From contig NZ_JAERTZ010000002.1 in the NCBI RefSeq assembly GCF_016746085.1, forward strand, positions 183,714 through 247,713: DNA of 64,000 nt, read 5' to 3'. Made by a program: the position numbers and the translations under genes. This document shows, piece by piece, positions 1-6,895 of this stretch (positions within the stretch are counted from its first letter, which is position 1; the number at the start of each line of letters is the position of its first letter). The DNA is from Zobellella iuensis (GTDB taxonomy: Bacteria; Pseudomonadota; Gammaproteobacteria; Enterobacterales; Aeromonadaceae). The notes under the pieces are model-generated. The model was not told where the DNA came from, made no database searches, and saw nothing but the letters and a program-made list of their open reading frames with translations.

Positions 1-659
1 TCGATATGAATGATGCGCCCCACCACGGCGTCGAGAAAATCCCGGTCGTGGGAGATCAGGATCAGGGTGCCGGGGTAGCTGTTCAGCCAGCGTTCCAGCC
101 AGATCACCGCATCCAGATCCAGGTGGTTGGTGGGTTCGTCCAGCAACAGCAAATCGGAGCGACAGATCAGCGCCTGGGCCAGATTCAGGCGCATCCGCCA
201 GCCGCCGGAAAAGGCGCTGACCGGCCGCGACTGGGCCTCACTGGCAAAGCCGAGGCCGTGCAACAGGCCGGCGGCGCGGGCATGGACATGATAGCCGCCA
301 TGGGTTTCCAGCTTGCCGTGCAGCTCGGCGATGGCGATGCCGTCATGGCGGGTTTCAGCCTGTTCCAGCTCCCGGCACAGGCGGCGGTATTCCCGATCGC
401 CGTCGATCACATAGTCGAGCGCCGAGCAGTCCAGCGCCGGGGTCTCCTGGGCCACGCTGGCCAGTTGCCAGTCGGCCGGCAGCACAAACTGGCCGCTGTC
501 GATGCCGAGCTCGCCCTTGAACAGGGCAAACAGGCTCGACTTGCCGCAACCGTTCTTGCCCACCAGGCCGACTTTCTGGCCGCCGTGGACGGTGGCGCTG
601 GCGTCTTTCAACAGGGGGCGGCCGCCCCGGAGCAATTCAATCTGGCTGAGGGTGATCAT
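1..659 (-). CDS. yheS: ABC-F ATPase YheS, N-terminal part only (runs off the window)
   Basis: ABC-F family ATPase, a soluble protein with two ATPase domains that acts on ribosomes rather than membranes. The ATG at 659 opens the frame and 219 codons are inside the window; no stop is reached, so the second domain is outside. The first domain is complete: Walker A GLVGKNGCGKSS at residues 31-42, signature SGGW at 151-154, Walker B aspartate D174 in LLLLDEPTNHLD, and H-loop H204. The N-terminus matches Escherichia YheS closely, and yheS lies near yheV, slyD, slyX and fkpA there too. It probably shares a transcript with the AraC-like gene upstream, 30 bp away. Confidence 0.93.
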   Translation of the reverse strand, partial: MITLSQIELLRGGRPLLKDASATVHGGQKVGLVGKNGCGKSSLFALFKGELGIDSGQFVLPADWQLASVAQETPALDCSALDYVIDGDREYRRLCRELEQAETRHDGIAIAELHGKLETHGGYHVHARAAGLLHGLGFASEAQSRPVSAFSGGWRMRLNLAQALICRSDLLLLDEPTNHLDLDAVIWLERWLNSYPGTLILISHDRDFLDAVVGRIIHI

Positions 660-689
660 ACTGGCCTGGCTCGTGGAAAAAACGGCATT

Positions 690-1379
690 TTAGCCGGTTT
701 TGCCACCCTGATGACAGGGGGTACCCAGCCAATGACGGCAATCTTGTTCAAATTGCGGCAGCGAAACGAAACCATAGTCCCTGACCAGTTGTTCCAGGTC
801 CGGGCTTCTGGGCAGATCCCGCAGTACCAGCAGCAGGGCGGCCTGCCGGCGCCAACTGTCGGCGTCGCAGCCGAAGCGCTGGCGGAATTCGGCCTGCTGG
901 GCCGCGGCCAGCGGAAAACCGGCCGGATCCGCGGCCACCCGTTCATGCAGGGCAGGCTGCGCGGCAAAGGGCAGCAGGTCGTGGGACGGCAGCTCGTCAT
1001 ACAGGGCCCGGCACAGGCGGCCATAGGCCCCTTGCCAGTCTGGTTTGTCCTGCCACTCGGCCAGCTTGCCGGCGATGGCGCCGAGCAGGGGGGAAGGATG
1101 CAGGCGGCCGCTGCCACCCGGTTGTGCCAGGCGGGGCGACAGCGCCACCCGGCTCAGCCGGGTGGCGGCAAAACCATGCCAGGCGAACAGGGTGTCGGCG
1201 GCCAGGTAGGCGGCTTCACCGGCGACCAGCGGATAATAATGGCGGCCCAGTTGCAATAACCCCGAGCCTTGATGCACCAGCAGCAACTGGCCCTTGATAT
1301 GGCGCTGGCGCTTGCCCGGCTGCAGATGAGGCAGTGTAACCAGCTGATGGTGAATACTGTAATGGGTGGTTGTGGTCAT
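690..1379 (-). CDS. AraC-like regulator (229 aa) with a divergent DNA-binding domain
   Basis: Residues about 20-75 look like the cupin-type sensor half of AraC proteins, with a run resembling GEAAYLAADTLFAWHG. Residues about 150-220 resemble the AraC double helix-turn-helix: FRQRFGCDADSWRRQ, then a second helix around YGFVSLPQFEQD and LGTP. The usual GFSSQSHFSRRF-type core is poorly kept, and the first helix of the domain is short. The gene lies 30 bp upstream of yheS on the same strand and is divergent from yheV. Targets are unknown; it could be a diverged regulator of its own locus. Family assignment is by pattern recognition only. Confidence 0.6.
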   Translation of the reverse strand: MTTTTHYSIHHQLVTLPHLQPGKRQRHIKGQLLLVHQGSGLLQLGRHYYPLVAGEAAYLAADTLFAWHGFAATRLSRVALSPRLAQPGGSGRLHPSPLLGAIAGKLAEWQDKPDWQGAYGRLCRALYDELPSHDLLPFAAQPALHERVAADPAGFPLAAAQQAEFRQRFGCDADSWRRQAALLLVLRDLPRSPDLEQLVRDYGFVSLPQFEQDCRHWLGTPCHQGGKTG

Positions 1380-1438
1380 TGTAGTCGGTTCGATTTTGGC
1401 GGAGAATTCAAAGCAAAGTGGTAACGAGGAGTTCAGCC

Positions 1439-1639
1439 GTGGAAACCCGTCGTAAGAAGCGTTTTATCGCCGGAGCCGTTTGTCCCCGGTGTCAGGCTAT
1501 GGACACCATGATGCTGTATATGGAGCACGGTGTCGAGAAAGTCGAGTGTATCAGTTGCGGCCACAGTCAGAGCCAGACCAAGGAGCAGATCAGCCAGGCC
1601 GGCGGCGGTGAGGTGATCGGGGTGTTCAAGCCGGAATAA
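1439..1639 (+). CDS. yheV: YheV family putative metal-binding protein (66 aa)
   Basis: Small protein with two CxxC pairs (CPRC near residue 17 and CISC near residue 40), the layout of a zinc ribbon, and strong resemblance to Escherichia YheV in KRFIAGAVCPRC and the GVFKPE end. The frame is open from a GTG at 1418, but the GTG at 1439 has a clear ribosome binding site (AACGAGGAG) about 7 nt upstream and gives 66 aa, the length of the Escherichia protein, so it is chosen. The molecular role of the family is not established. Divergent from the AraC-like gene. Confidence 0.88.
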   Translation: METRRKKRFIAGAVCPRCQAMDTMMLYMEHGVEKVECISCGHSQSQTKEQISQAGGGEVIGVFKPE

Positions 1640-1778
1640 GCGGGCAACACCATGCGGACTGTACGTACTTTGTACAGTCGCTTGGCGCCGCTCTTCCCAG
1701 CCTTACCTCCTCTGGGCTAGACTGACCACGGCAGAGCAAGTATTCTATTCCCTGTGCAATCTTGAATTCTGCCAAACC

Positions 1779-1801
1779 ATGGCCCTTCGGGGCCATCTTT
1801 T
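1779..1801 (+). terminator. Rho-independent terminator after yheV
   Basis: Seven-base-pair stem ATGGCCC/GGGCCAT with a TTCG tetraloop, followed by CTTTTATT. It lies between yheV and slyD and should stop yheV transcripts before slyD. Confidence 0.65.
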
Positions 1802-1877
1802 ATTCTGTTTAGGTCTCATTTCATCCGGCTCGGCCATCATGTATGCTATGGCCAAATTCACGAGCAGGGCCATTCCC

Positions 1878-2396
1878 ATGAAAGTATCCCAAAACACCGT
1901 GGTGACGCTGGACTTCACCGTCACCAACGCCAACGGTGAAATTCTCGACTCCACCGAAGGCAAACAGCCGTTGCAGTACCTGCACGGTACCGGTTATCTG
2001 GTGGCCGGCCTGGAAGCGGTGCTGGCCGACAAGGTGGTGGGTGAGGATTTTGAAGTGACCCTGTCTCCGGAGCAGGCTTACGGCGAATACGACGATGCGC
2101 TGGTACAGTCGGTACCCGGTGAGCTGTTCGACGGCATGGAGGTGTCCGAGGGCGATACCTTCGTGGCCGAGACCGATGACGGCCATCGCCCGGTGACCAT
2201 CATCGAGGTGGCGGAAGAGTACGTGAAGGTGGACGGTAACCATCCGCTGGCCGGCATGACCCTGGGCTTCAAGGGCGTGGTGCGTGAAGTGCGGGCCGCC
2301 ACCGAAGAGGAGCTGGCCCACGGCCATGTGCATGGCGAACATGGCCACGATCACGATCACGATCACCAGGGTGGGTGCTGCGGCCACCACCACTGA
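1878..2396 (+). CDS. slyD: FKBP-type peptidyl-prolyl isomerase SlyD
   Basis: Cytoplasmic prolyl isomerase/chaperone that also donates nickel to hydrogenase maturation in Escherichia. 172 aa: FKBP domain interrupted by the insert-in-flap region (residues about 65-130), then a His/Cys-rich tail beginning at ATEEELAHGHVHGEHGHD and ending GGCCGHHH. The tail is shorter than in Escherichia (196 aa) but still rich in metal ligands. The open frame extends 99 nt upstream through the yheV terminator; the ATG at 1878 (MKVSQN) matches the family start. Convergent with slyX across a shared terminator. Confidence 0.95.
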   Translation: MKVSQNTVVTLDFTVTNANGEILDSTEGKQPLQYLHGTGYLVAGLEAVLADKVVGEDFEVTLSPEQAYGEYDDALVQSVPGELFDGMEVSEGDTFVAETDDGHRPVTIIEVAEEYVKVDGNHPLAGMTLGFKGVVREVRAATEEELAHGHVHGEHGHDHDHDHQGGCCGHHH

Positions 2397-2409
2397 TGCC
2401 GGCTCTGGC

Positions 2410-2441
2410 AATAAAAAAGGCGCTTCGGCGCCTTTTTTATT
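2410..2441. terminator. Bidirectional terminator between slyD and slyX
   Basis: Perfect 14-bp stem (2410-2423 with 2428-2441), TTCG loop, A-run on the left and T-run on the right, so it can work on both strands for the convergent slyD and slyX genes. Confidence 0.9.
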
Positions 2442-2468
2442 GCCCGGACCCTGAGGCCCACCCTTACC

Positions 2469-2684
2469 TCAATAATGAGGCGGTGGGGTTTCCTCCGCCT
2501 GGCTGGCGACTTCGCTGGGTTGCAGTTCCTTGAATTTCTTCACCATCAGGCTGAGCTGGGCCTTGAGCCGGACGATTTCACCGCCCTGGGCGGCAATTTC
2601 CTGGTTGAGCTGGTCGATGGTATCGTCCTGAAACGCGAGCCGGGTTTCCAACTGCTCCAGGCGGTGGATGAGGTCTTCATTCAT
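2469..2684 (-). CDS. slyX: SlyX family coiled-coil protein (71 aa)
   Basis: Short, highly charged protein of the SlyX family; almost the whole chain from residue 3 to 55 is predicted coiled coil (heptad leucines in HRLEQLETRL and LKAQLSLM), ending in the family-typical PPPHY. Function is not established. The ATG at 2684 is chosen because it matches family starts and overlaps the stop of the upstream WD40 gene (ATGA), suggesting translational coupling. The longer open frame upstream is the out-of-frame shadow of that gene. Confidence 0.93.
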   Translation of the reverse strand: MNEDLIHRLEQLETRLAFQDDTIDQLNQEIAAQGGEIVRLKAQLSLMVKKFKELQPSEVASQAEETPPPHY

Positions 2685-3694
2685 GGTTGCTGTTCTCTCT
2701 GAGGCAGGACCCAGGTTTCCCCCAGGCCGGCTGAGCTGATGCTGTAAAGCCGTTGTCGATCGATAAAGGCCACGCCATAGACCATGGCGCTGGCCGGGCG
2801 GAGCCGGGTATGCAATCCCACCCGCCAGCTGTCCAGCAGCTGGCCGCTGTCCAGTTGCCACAAGTCGAGCCTGCGGGCGGTGCCGCCGGTCAGCAGGCGG
2901 TTATTGGCCGGGTCCAGGCGGGCACTGATAAAGGTCTGTCCCCGATGGGGCACCTGCAAGCTGGCCACCGGCTCGCCGGACGGCAGCCGGCGGATGATGC
3001 CGCGGCCCTGGGCATCGGCACTGAAGGCATAGCCGCCGTCCTGGTCCAGGCGTACCAGACTGACGCTGTGGGGATGCTGCCAACGGGCGAGGATGGCGGC
3101 ATCGGTGGTTTGCCATAATATCACCTGGCCATCGTGGCTGGCGCTCAGGGCGTAACGTCCGTTGGCGGACAGGTCCAGGCTGTTGATGCGATCTTCATGG
3201 CCCAGGAACAGCAGCCGGCGGCCGTTGCTCAGGTTGACGTGCTCCGCTTCCCCGTTCTGATAACCCAGCAGCAGGCTGCGGCCTTCGTCGGCCAGGGCCA
3301 GGGTGCGCAGGGTGTGGTTGAGCTGGTAGAACCCCAGGTTGCGTCCGGTTTCCAATGACCACAGCGCCACCCGGTCCTCGCTGGCGGTGGCCGCGGCTCG
3401 GCCATCGGGCGAAATGGCGAGCAGCACTATGTCCTGAAGGGATTCGTCCTGATACCAGTGGTAGCGCGGCTCCGGCTCGCCGTGCCGCCAGACCTGCACC
3501 GGGCCTGGCCCGGTGGAGATCAGGGTATGGCGGCCGTCGGCGCTGGTTTCCGCGGCGAGCACTGTGCCTTCGGCATAGCGGCTCTGCAGCTGCGGCGTGT
3601 CGCCTGCGTCACAGCCGGTAAGCAGCAGAAGTGTGACGCACAGCGCCGTTGTCAGCAGGTGTATCGGCATTTTTGTCGGCTTGGGCTTTCGCAT
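2681..3694 (-). CDS. WD40-repeat lipoprotein
   Basis: 337 aa from the ATG at 3694. A basic n-region, a hydrophobic stretch and the lipobox LLTGC (Cys28) predict an exported lipoprotein. The mature part is a series of WD40-like blades: repeats ending near ALWSLE, VILWQTTD and LDLWQLDSG and containing ISPDGR or LSANGRYALSASHDG. WD40 propellers usually mediate protein contacts; no catalytic residues are evident. It overlaps slyX by 4 bp, so the two are likely one transcript. A TTG at 3700 and an ATG at 3670 are alternative starts; neither has a good ribosome binding site. No known gene name is recognised. Confidence 0.85.
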   Translation of the reverse strand: MRKPKPTKMPIHLLTTALCVTLLLLTGCDAGDTPQLQSRYAEGTVLAAETSADGRHTLISTGPGPVQVWRHGEPEPRYHWYQDESLQDIVLLAISPDGRAAATASEDRVALWSLETGRNLGFYQLNHTLRTLALADEGRSLLLGYQNGEAEHVNLSNGRRLLFLGHEDRINSLDLSANGRYALSASHDGQVILWQTTDAAILARWQHPHSVSLVRLDQDGGYAFSADAQGRGIIRRLPSGEPVASLQVPHRGQTFISARLDPANNRLLTGGTARRLDLWQLDSGQLLDSWRVGLHTRLRPASAMVYGVAFIDRQRLYSISSAGLGETWVLPQREQQP

Positions 3695-3777
3695 CGGCAA
3701 GTTGAAACGTTAGTATAGGTTCTGAGTTATAAGCATCTCATTTTCCATGGGGTTTTTCCCCTGTTCTGGAGTCAATA

Positions 3778-4560
3778 ATGAAAAAACTGTTGCAAGTCAG
3801 CTTGCTGGCTTCTGCCGTCATGGTGGGTCTGAGTGGTTGTAAGGATGAGCAGGCGACGGCGCCCACTCCGGCGGCCGAGCGGGCATCGGCCCTGACCAGC
3901 TTCGAGGATAAATCCGCTTATGCCATCGGCCTGTCGATGGGGCGCTATATCGGCTCCACCCTGGAAAAACAGCAGGAACTGGGCGTCAGCCTGAACAACG
4001 ATGTGATCCTGCAGGGGGTGAAAGACGGCTTTACCGATCAGGGCCGCATGACCGATGAGGAAATCCAGAATGCGCTGATGGCCTATGATGAGCACATCAA
4101 CGAACTGATCGAGACCCAGGCCAAAGAGCAGGCGAGCGCCACCCTGGAGGAAGGCAAGAGCTTCCTGGAAGAAAATGCCAAGCGCGAAGGGGTGCAGGTC
4201 ACCGAGTCCGGCCTGCAGTATGAAGTGCTGACCCAGGGCGAGGGCGAGCAGCCGGCGGCGGAAGACGTGGTGACCGTGCATTATGTCGGGACCCTGGTGG
4301 ACGGTACTCAGTTCGACAGTTCGGTCGACCGGGGCGAGCCGGCGAGCTTCCCGCTCAACCAGGTGATTCCGGGCTGGACCGAAGGGGTGCAGCTGATGCC
4401 GGTGGGGTCTAAATACAAGCTGTTCATCCCGGCCGATCTGGCCTATGGCGAGTCCGGGGCCGGTACCATCCCCGGTAATGCGGTCCTGATTTTCGAGGTC
4501 GAGCTGCTCGATATCGAGCGGGCCGACCAGCCGGAGCCGGAAGCTCAGGCCCAGGAGTAA
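3778..4560 (+). CDS. fkpA: FKBP-type peptidyl-prolyl isomerase FkpA
   Basis: Envelope prolyl isomerase and chaperone. 260 aa: signal sequence 1-20, N-terminal helical dimerisation domain about 35-130 (SAYAIGLSMGRYI), and C-terminal FKBP domain about 145-245 with VTVHYVGTLVDGTQFDSS and IPGNAVLIFEVELL. Unlike the soluble periplasmic Escherichia protein, the signal ends in LSGC followed by KDE, a plausible lipobox with Cys21, so this copy may be membrane-anchored. It is followed immediately by its own terminator. Confidence 0.94.
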   Translation: MKKLLQVSLLASAVMVGLSGCKDEQATAPTPAAERASALTSFEDKSAYAIGLSMGRYIGSTLEKQQELGVSLNNDVILQGVKDGFTDQGRMTDEEIQNALMAYDEHINELIETQAKEQASATLEEGKSFLEENAKREGVQVTESGLQYEVLTQGEGEQPAAEDVVTVHYVGTLVDGTQFDSSVDRGEPASFPLNQVIPGWTEGVQLMPVGSKYKLFIPADLAYGESGAGTIPGNAVLIFEVELLDIERADQPEPEAQAQE

Positions 4561-4569
4561 GCTGTGACG

Positions 4570-4592
4570 CGGCGCCGGAAGGCGCCGTTTTT
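4570..4592 (+). terminator. fkpA terminator
   Basis: Stem CGGCGCC/GGCGCCG with GGAA loop (4570-4587) and the T-run GTTTTTATT. The T-run reaches the stop codon of the convergent GIY-YIG gene. Confidence 0.9.
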
Positions 4593-4890
4593 ATTGGGGC
4601 GGCAGCAGTTCCCGCCAGGGGCGGGAACTGTGCAGCAGCTGTTCTTTGCGGGATTTGTGCAGCCGTTTCAGCCGGCGTTCCAGCCGCAATGCCTCGGCCT
4701 TGTCGGCGACCGGCCGGCACCAGACCAGTTCGGCCGGACGGCGTGCCCAGACATAACGGGAAGCGCGTTTCGGCAACTGATTATGCTCCCGGCAACGACG
4801 CTCGGGATCCAGGCTGATGCCGGTATAGAGGCTACCGTCTCGGCAGCGCAACAGATAAATAAACCAGGTGTCCGTGGCCGGGGGGCACAT
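4591..4890 (-). CDS. GIY-YIG nuclease family protein (YhbQ-like, 99 aa)
   Basis: Single-domain GIY-YIG protein of the UPF0213/YhbQ type. The motif halves are FIYLLRCRDGSLYTGIS (residues about 9-25), followed by the conserved ERR and E of REHN. The C-terminal half (EALRLERRLKRLHKSRKEQL) is the usual basic helix. The start at 4890 (MCPPATDTW) puts the domain at the N-terminus as in YhbQ; an upstream in-frame ATG is possible. DNA cleavage by this small family is not well established. Divergent from the SIMPL gene and convergent with fkpA. Confidence 0.85.
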   Translation of the reverse strand: MCPPATDTWFIYLLRCRDGSLYTGISLDPERRCREHNQLPKRASRYVWARRPAELVWCRPVADKAEALRLERRLKRLHKSRKEQLLHSSRPWRELLPPQ

Positions 4891-4941
4891 AGCTTCCAAG
4901 TCTTCAGATAGGTAGGGAGCGGGATAATAACGAGGTTTTCC

Positions 4942-5652
4942 ATGAATAGAAACGACCATGGTGCGGCCCTGTTGCTGGGCGGATTGATTGCGGTGGGGCT
5001 GATCTGGAGCGGCAGTTACCTCAAGGACGCGGTAAGGCTCTGGAAACAGGCGGAGCGGGTGGTGGCGGTGAAGGGACTGGCCGAGCGGCAGGTCGATGCG
5101 GATCTGGCGTTGTGGCCGCTGAGCTTTTCGGTCTCGGCCGATAGCCTGGCCGAGCTGTATCGGGCCATCGACAGCGACCGCAACAAGATCTCCGCGTTTC
5201 TTGCCCAGTCGGGTTTTGGTCCGGAAGAGCTGAGCTTCGCCGCCCCGGTGGTGCAGGATCTGTGGGCCAGCCAGTATGGTGAGCAGCGGCCTCCCCAGCG
5301 CTACCGGGCCGATGCGGTGCTGCTGGTGCGCAGCCGCCAGGTCGAACGGGTGAAGGCCAGCCAGCCGGCCACGGCCGAACTGGTGAACCAGGGCGTGCTG
5401 CTGACCCAGAGCTATGAACACAAAACCCAATATGTGTTTACCGGCCTGAACGACATCAAGCCGCAGATGATTGCCGACGCCACCGCCAATGCCCGGGAGG
5501 CGGCTCAACAATTCGCCAAGGATGCGGATGCCGAGGTGGGGGCCATTCGTTCGGCCCAGCAGGGATATTTCTCGGTGGCCGACCTGGATCTGTACACCCC
5601 GGAGATCAAGCAGGTCCGGGTGGTCACCAGCGTCGAGTACCTGCTGGAATAA
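4942..5652 (+). CDS. SIMPL domain-containing protein (DUF541)
   Basis: 236 aa with one N-terminal membrane segment (residues about 8-24) that also serves as an uncleaved or cleaved export signal, then a periplasmic SIMPL/DUF541 domain: VVAVKGLAERQVDADLALWPLSFSV at the start and the typical ending VRVVTSVEYLLE. The family includes an Escherichia protein linked to oxidative-stress defence and a mammalian IRAK partner; the biochemical role is unknown. A GAGG ribosome binding site precedes the ATG. It ends 1 bp before the convergent DsbD-like gene. Confidence 0.85.
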   Translation: MNRNDHGAALLLGGLIAVGLIWSGSYLKDAVRLWKQAERVVAVKGLAERQVDADLALWPLSFSVSADSLAELYRAIDSDRNKISAFLAQSGFGPEELSFAAPVVQDLWASQYGEQRPPQRYRADAVLLVRSRQVERVKASQPATAELVNQGVLLTQSYEHKTQYVFTGLNDIKPQMIADATANAREAAQQFAKDADAEVGAIRSAQQGYFSVADLDLYTPEIKQVRVVTSVEYLLE

Positions 5653-5653
5653 T

Positions 5654-6109
5654 TCAGCTGCCGGCGGCGGATGTCAGCGGGATCTCCAGCCGTTCGGGCG
5701 GGTAACAGAGGCCGGCGGTGCAACCCTGGTAGCGCAGCTCGGCGCGTCCGCCGGACTGGAGCTGTTCCAGCGGGATCCGCAGCTGCAGTTGCTGGTAGTA
5801 CACCTGGCTTTGGCCGAAGTACTCGTCTTCGTAAGGGCGCCCTTCAGGCAGGAGCCAGTCGCCGAATGTCGCCTGTACGGGCGTGACCGAGATGCTGTGG
5901 CGGTAAAGATAATAACCGGGCGCTATGTTGACCCGGATCAGCAAGTCATCCGGCGTCTGTCGGCTGCTGACGGCAAAGGCCTGCTCTACCCGCAGGAAGG
6001 CCGGCGGCGGGGTTTTGTCCCGGCCAAGGCCCAGCCACTCCAGCAGGCCGGCATGAGCCGGAGCCAGGGGCAGGCCACAGGCCAGCAGCAAACAAAGGAT
6101 ACGAAACAT
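5654..6109 (-). CDS. Stand-alone DsbD N-terminal (alpha) domain protein
   Basis: 151 aa with a cleavable signal peptide (cut near AHA-G, residue 20/21) and one domain that aligns with the periplasmic N-terminal domain of the disulfide reductase DsbD: YYLYRHSI, and YQGCTAGLCYPPE near the end. The redox pair is Cys130 and Cys135, spaced CX4C, where classical DsbD has CX5C. The membrane and thioredoxin-like domains of full DsbD (about 570 aa) are absent; the stop lies 1 bp from the neighbouring gene, so there is no room for them. AAGG precedes the ATG. A partner supplying electrons must be elsewhere if it is active. Confidence 0.85.
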   Translation of the reverse strand: MFRILCLLLACGLPLAPAHAGLLEWLGLGRDKTPPPAFLRVEQAFAVSSRQTPDDLLIRVNIAPGYYLYRHSISVTPVQATFGDWLLPEGRPYEDEYFGQSQVYYQQLQLRIPLEQLQSGGRAELRYQGCTAGLCYPPERLEIPLTSAAGS

Positions 6110-6271
6110 GGCTTACCTTAGATTGAAATCAGGGTGCCGAAGCGCTCGGCCCATCATAGCCGGGCGATACCGCTGCGGCTTGACCTGGGTCATAAAGCCG
6201 TCATGGTGCCGGGATCCGCACGTTCACTATAGCGCCGACCTGGGTTAAGGTCACCACAGGGCCGGCGCCGG

Positions 6272-6300
6272 TTTGAAAATCGGCCTTTTCGTCCCCATGT
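6272..6300 (+). promoter_or_regulatory. Candidate sigma-32 promoter for fxsA
   Basis: TTTGAA at 6272-6277 and CCCCATGT at 6293-6300, separated by 15 bp, resemble the heat-shock consensus CTTGAA / CCCCATnT. It lies 50 bp upstream of the fxsA start, and fxsA belongs to the heat-shock regulon in Escherichia. No transcript evidence can be seen. Confidence 0.5.
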
Positions 6301-6349
6301 TAACGGTTCAACCATATCACGCCGGAGCGGCGCAGGAGATGAGGTCACA

Positions 6350-6835
6350 GTGGGTAAAGTTTTTTTAGTATTCGTCGGCGCCATCTTGCTGGAAATTTTT
6401 GTGTTTATCGAGGTGGGCTCGGCCATCGGCGCCTGGAACACCCTGGCGCTGATCGTGCTGACGGCGGTGGTCGGCATCAGCCTGGTGCGCATCCAGGGCG
6501 TCAATACCCTGATGGAAGCCCAGCGCAAGATCAACCTGGGCGAGCCGCCGGCCCGGGAAATGGTGTCGGGCATGATGCTGGCGATGAGCGGTGTACTGCT
6601 GCTGTTGCCGGGCTTTGTGTCGGATCTGGCCGGACTCCTGTTGCTGCTGCCCCCGGTCCGGGCCGCCCTGGCCGAGCGTTTCTTAAGCCGTGCCCATGTG
6701 CGGGGCCACAAGGGACATACCTTTACCGCCGAATACCATTACAGCCGTGAAAGCCGCCAGGTCGATGAGCGGCTGCAGGACAAGGGCGCGGGCAATACCT
6801 TTGATGGTGAATACGAGCGCAAGGACGATAAATAA
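6350..6835 (+). CDS. fxsA: FxsA family inner-membrane protein
   Basis: 161 aa, four hydrophobic segments: about 5-20, 27-45, 75-92 and 93-105, with the family-typical EIFVFIEVGS and MMLAMSGVLLLLPGFVSD. Overexpression of the Escherichia protein relieves exclusion of phage T7 by the F plasmid; its normal role is unknown. It starts at GTG 6350 with a strong AGGAGATGAGG site upstream. The C-terminal 55 residues are polar and cytoplasmic. As in Escherichia it sits just before groES-groEL, here separated only by a MATE gene on the other strand. Confidence 0.93.
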   Translation: MGKVFLVFVGAILLEIFVFIEVGSAIGAWNTLALIVLTAVVGISLVRIQGVNTLMEAQRKINLGEPPAREMVSGMMLAMSGVLLLLPGFVSDLAGLLLLLPPVRAALAERFLSRAHVRGHKGHTFTAEYHYSRESRQVDERLQDKGAGNTFDGEYERKDDK

Positions 6836-6895
6836 CCCGAGCTCAGGAGTCGGAGCTCCCGCGGTTTTCCTCCTGCGCCGGCATTTTTCCCCGGG

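Noticed and set aside
1779..1877. N-terminal extension of SlyD to 1779
   Set aside because: It would translate through the yheV terminator hairpin; SlyD homologues begin at MKV.
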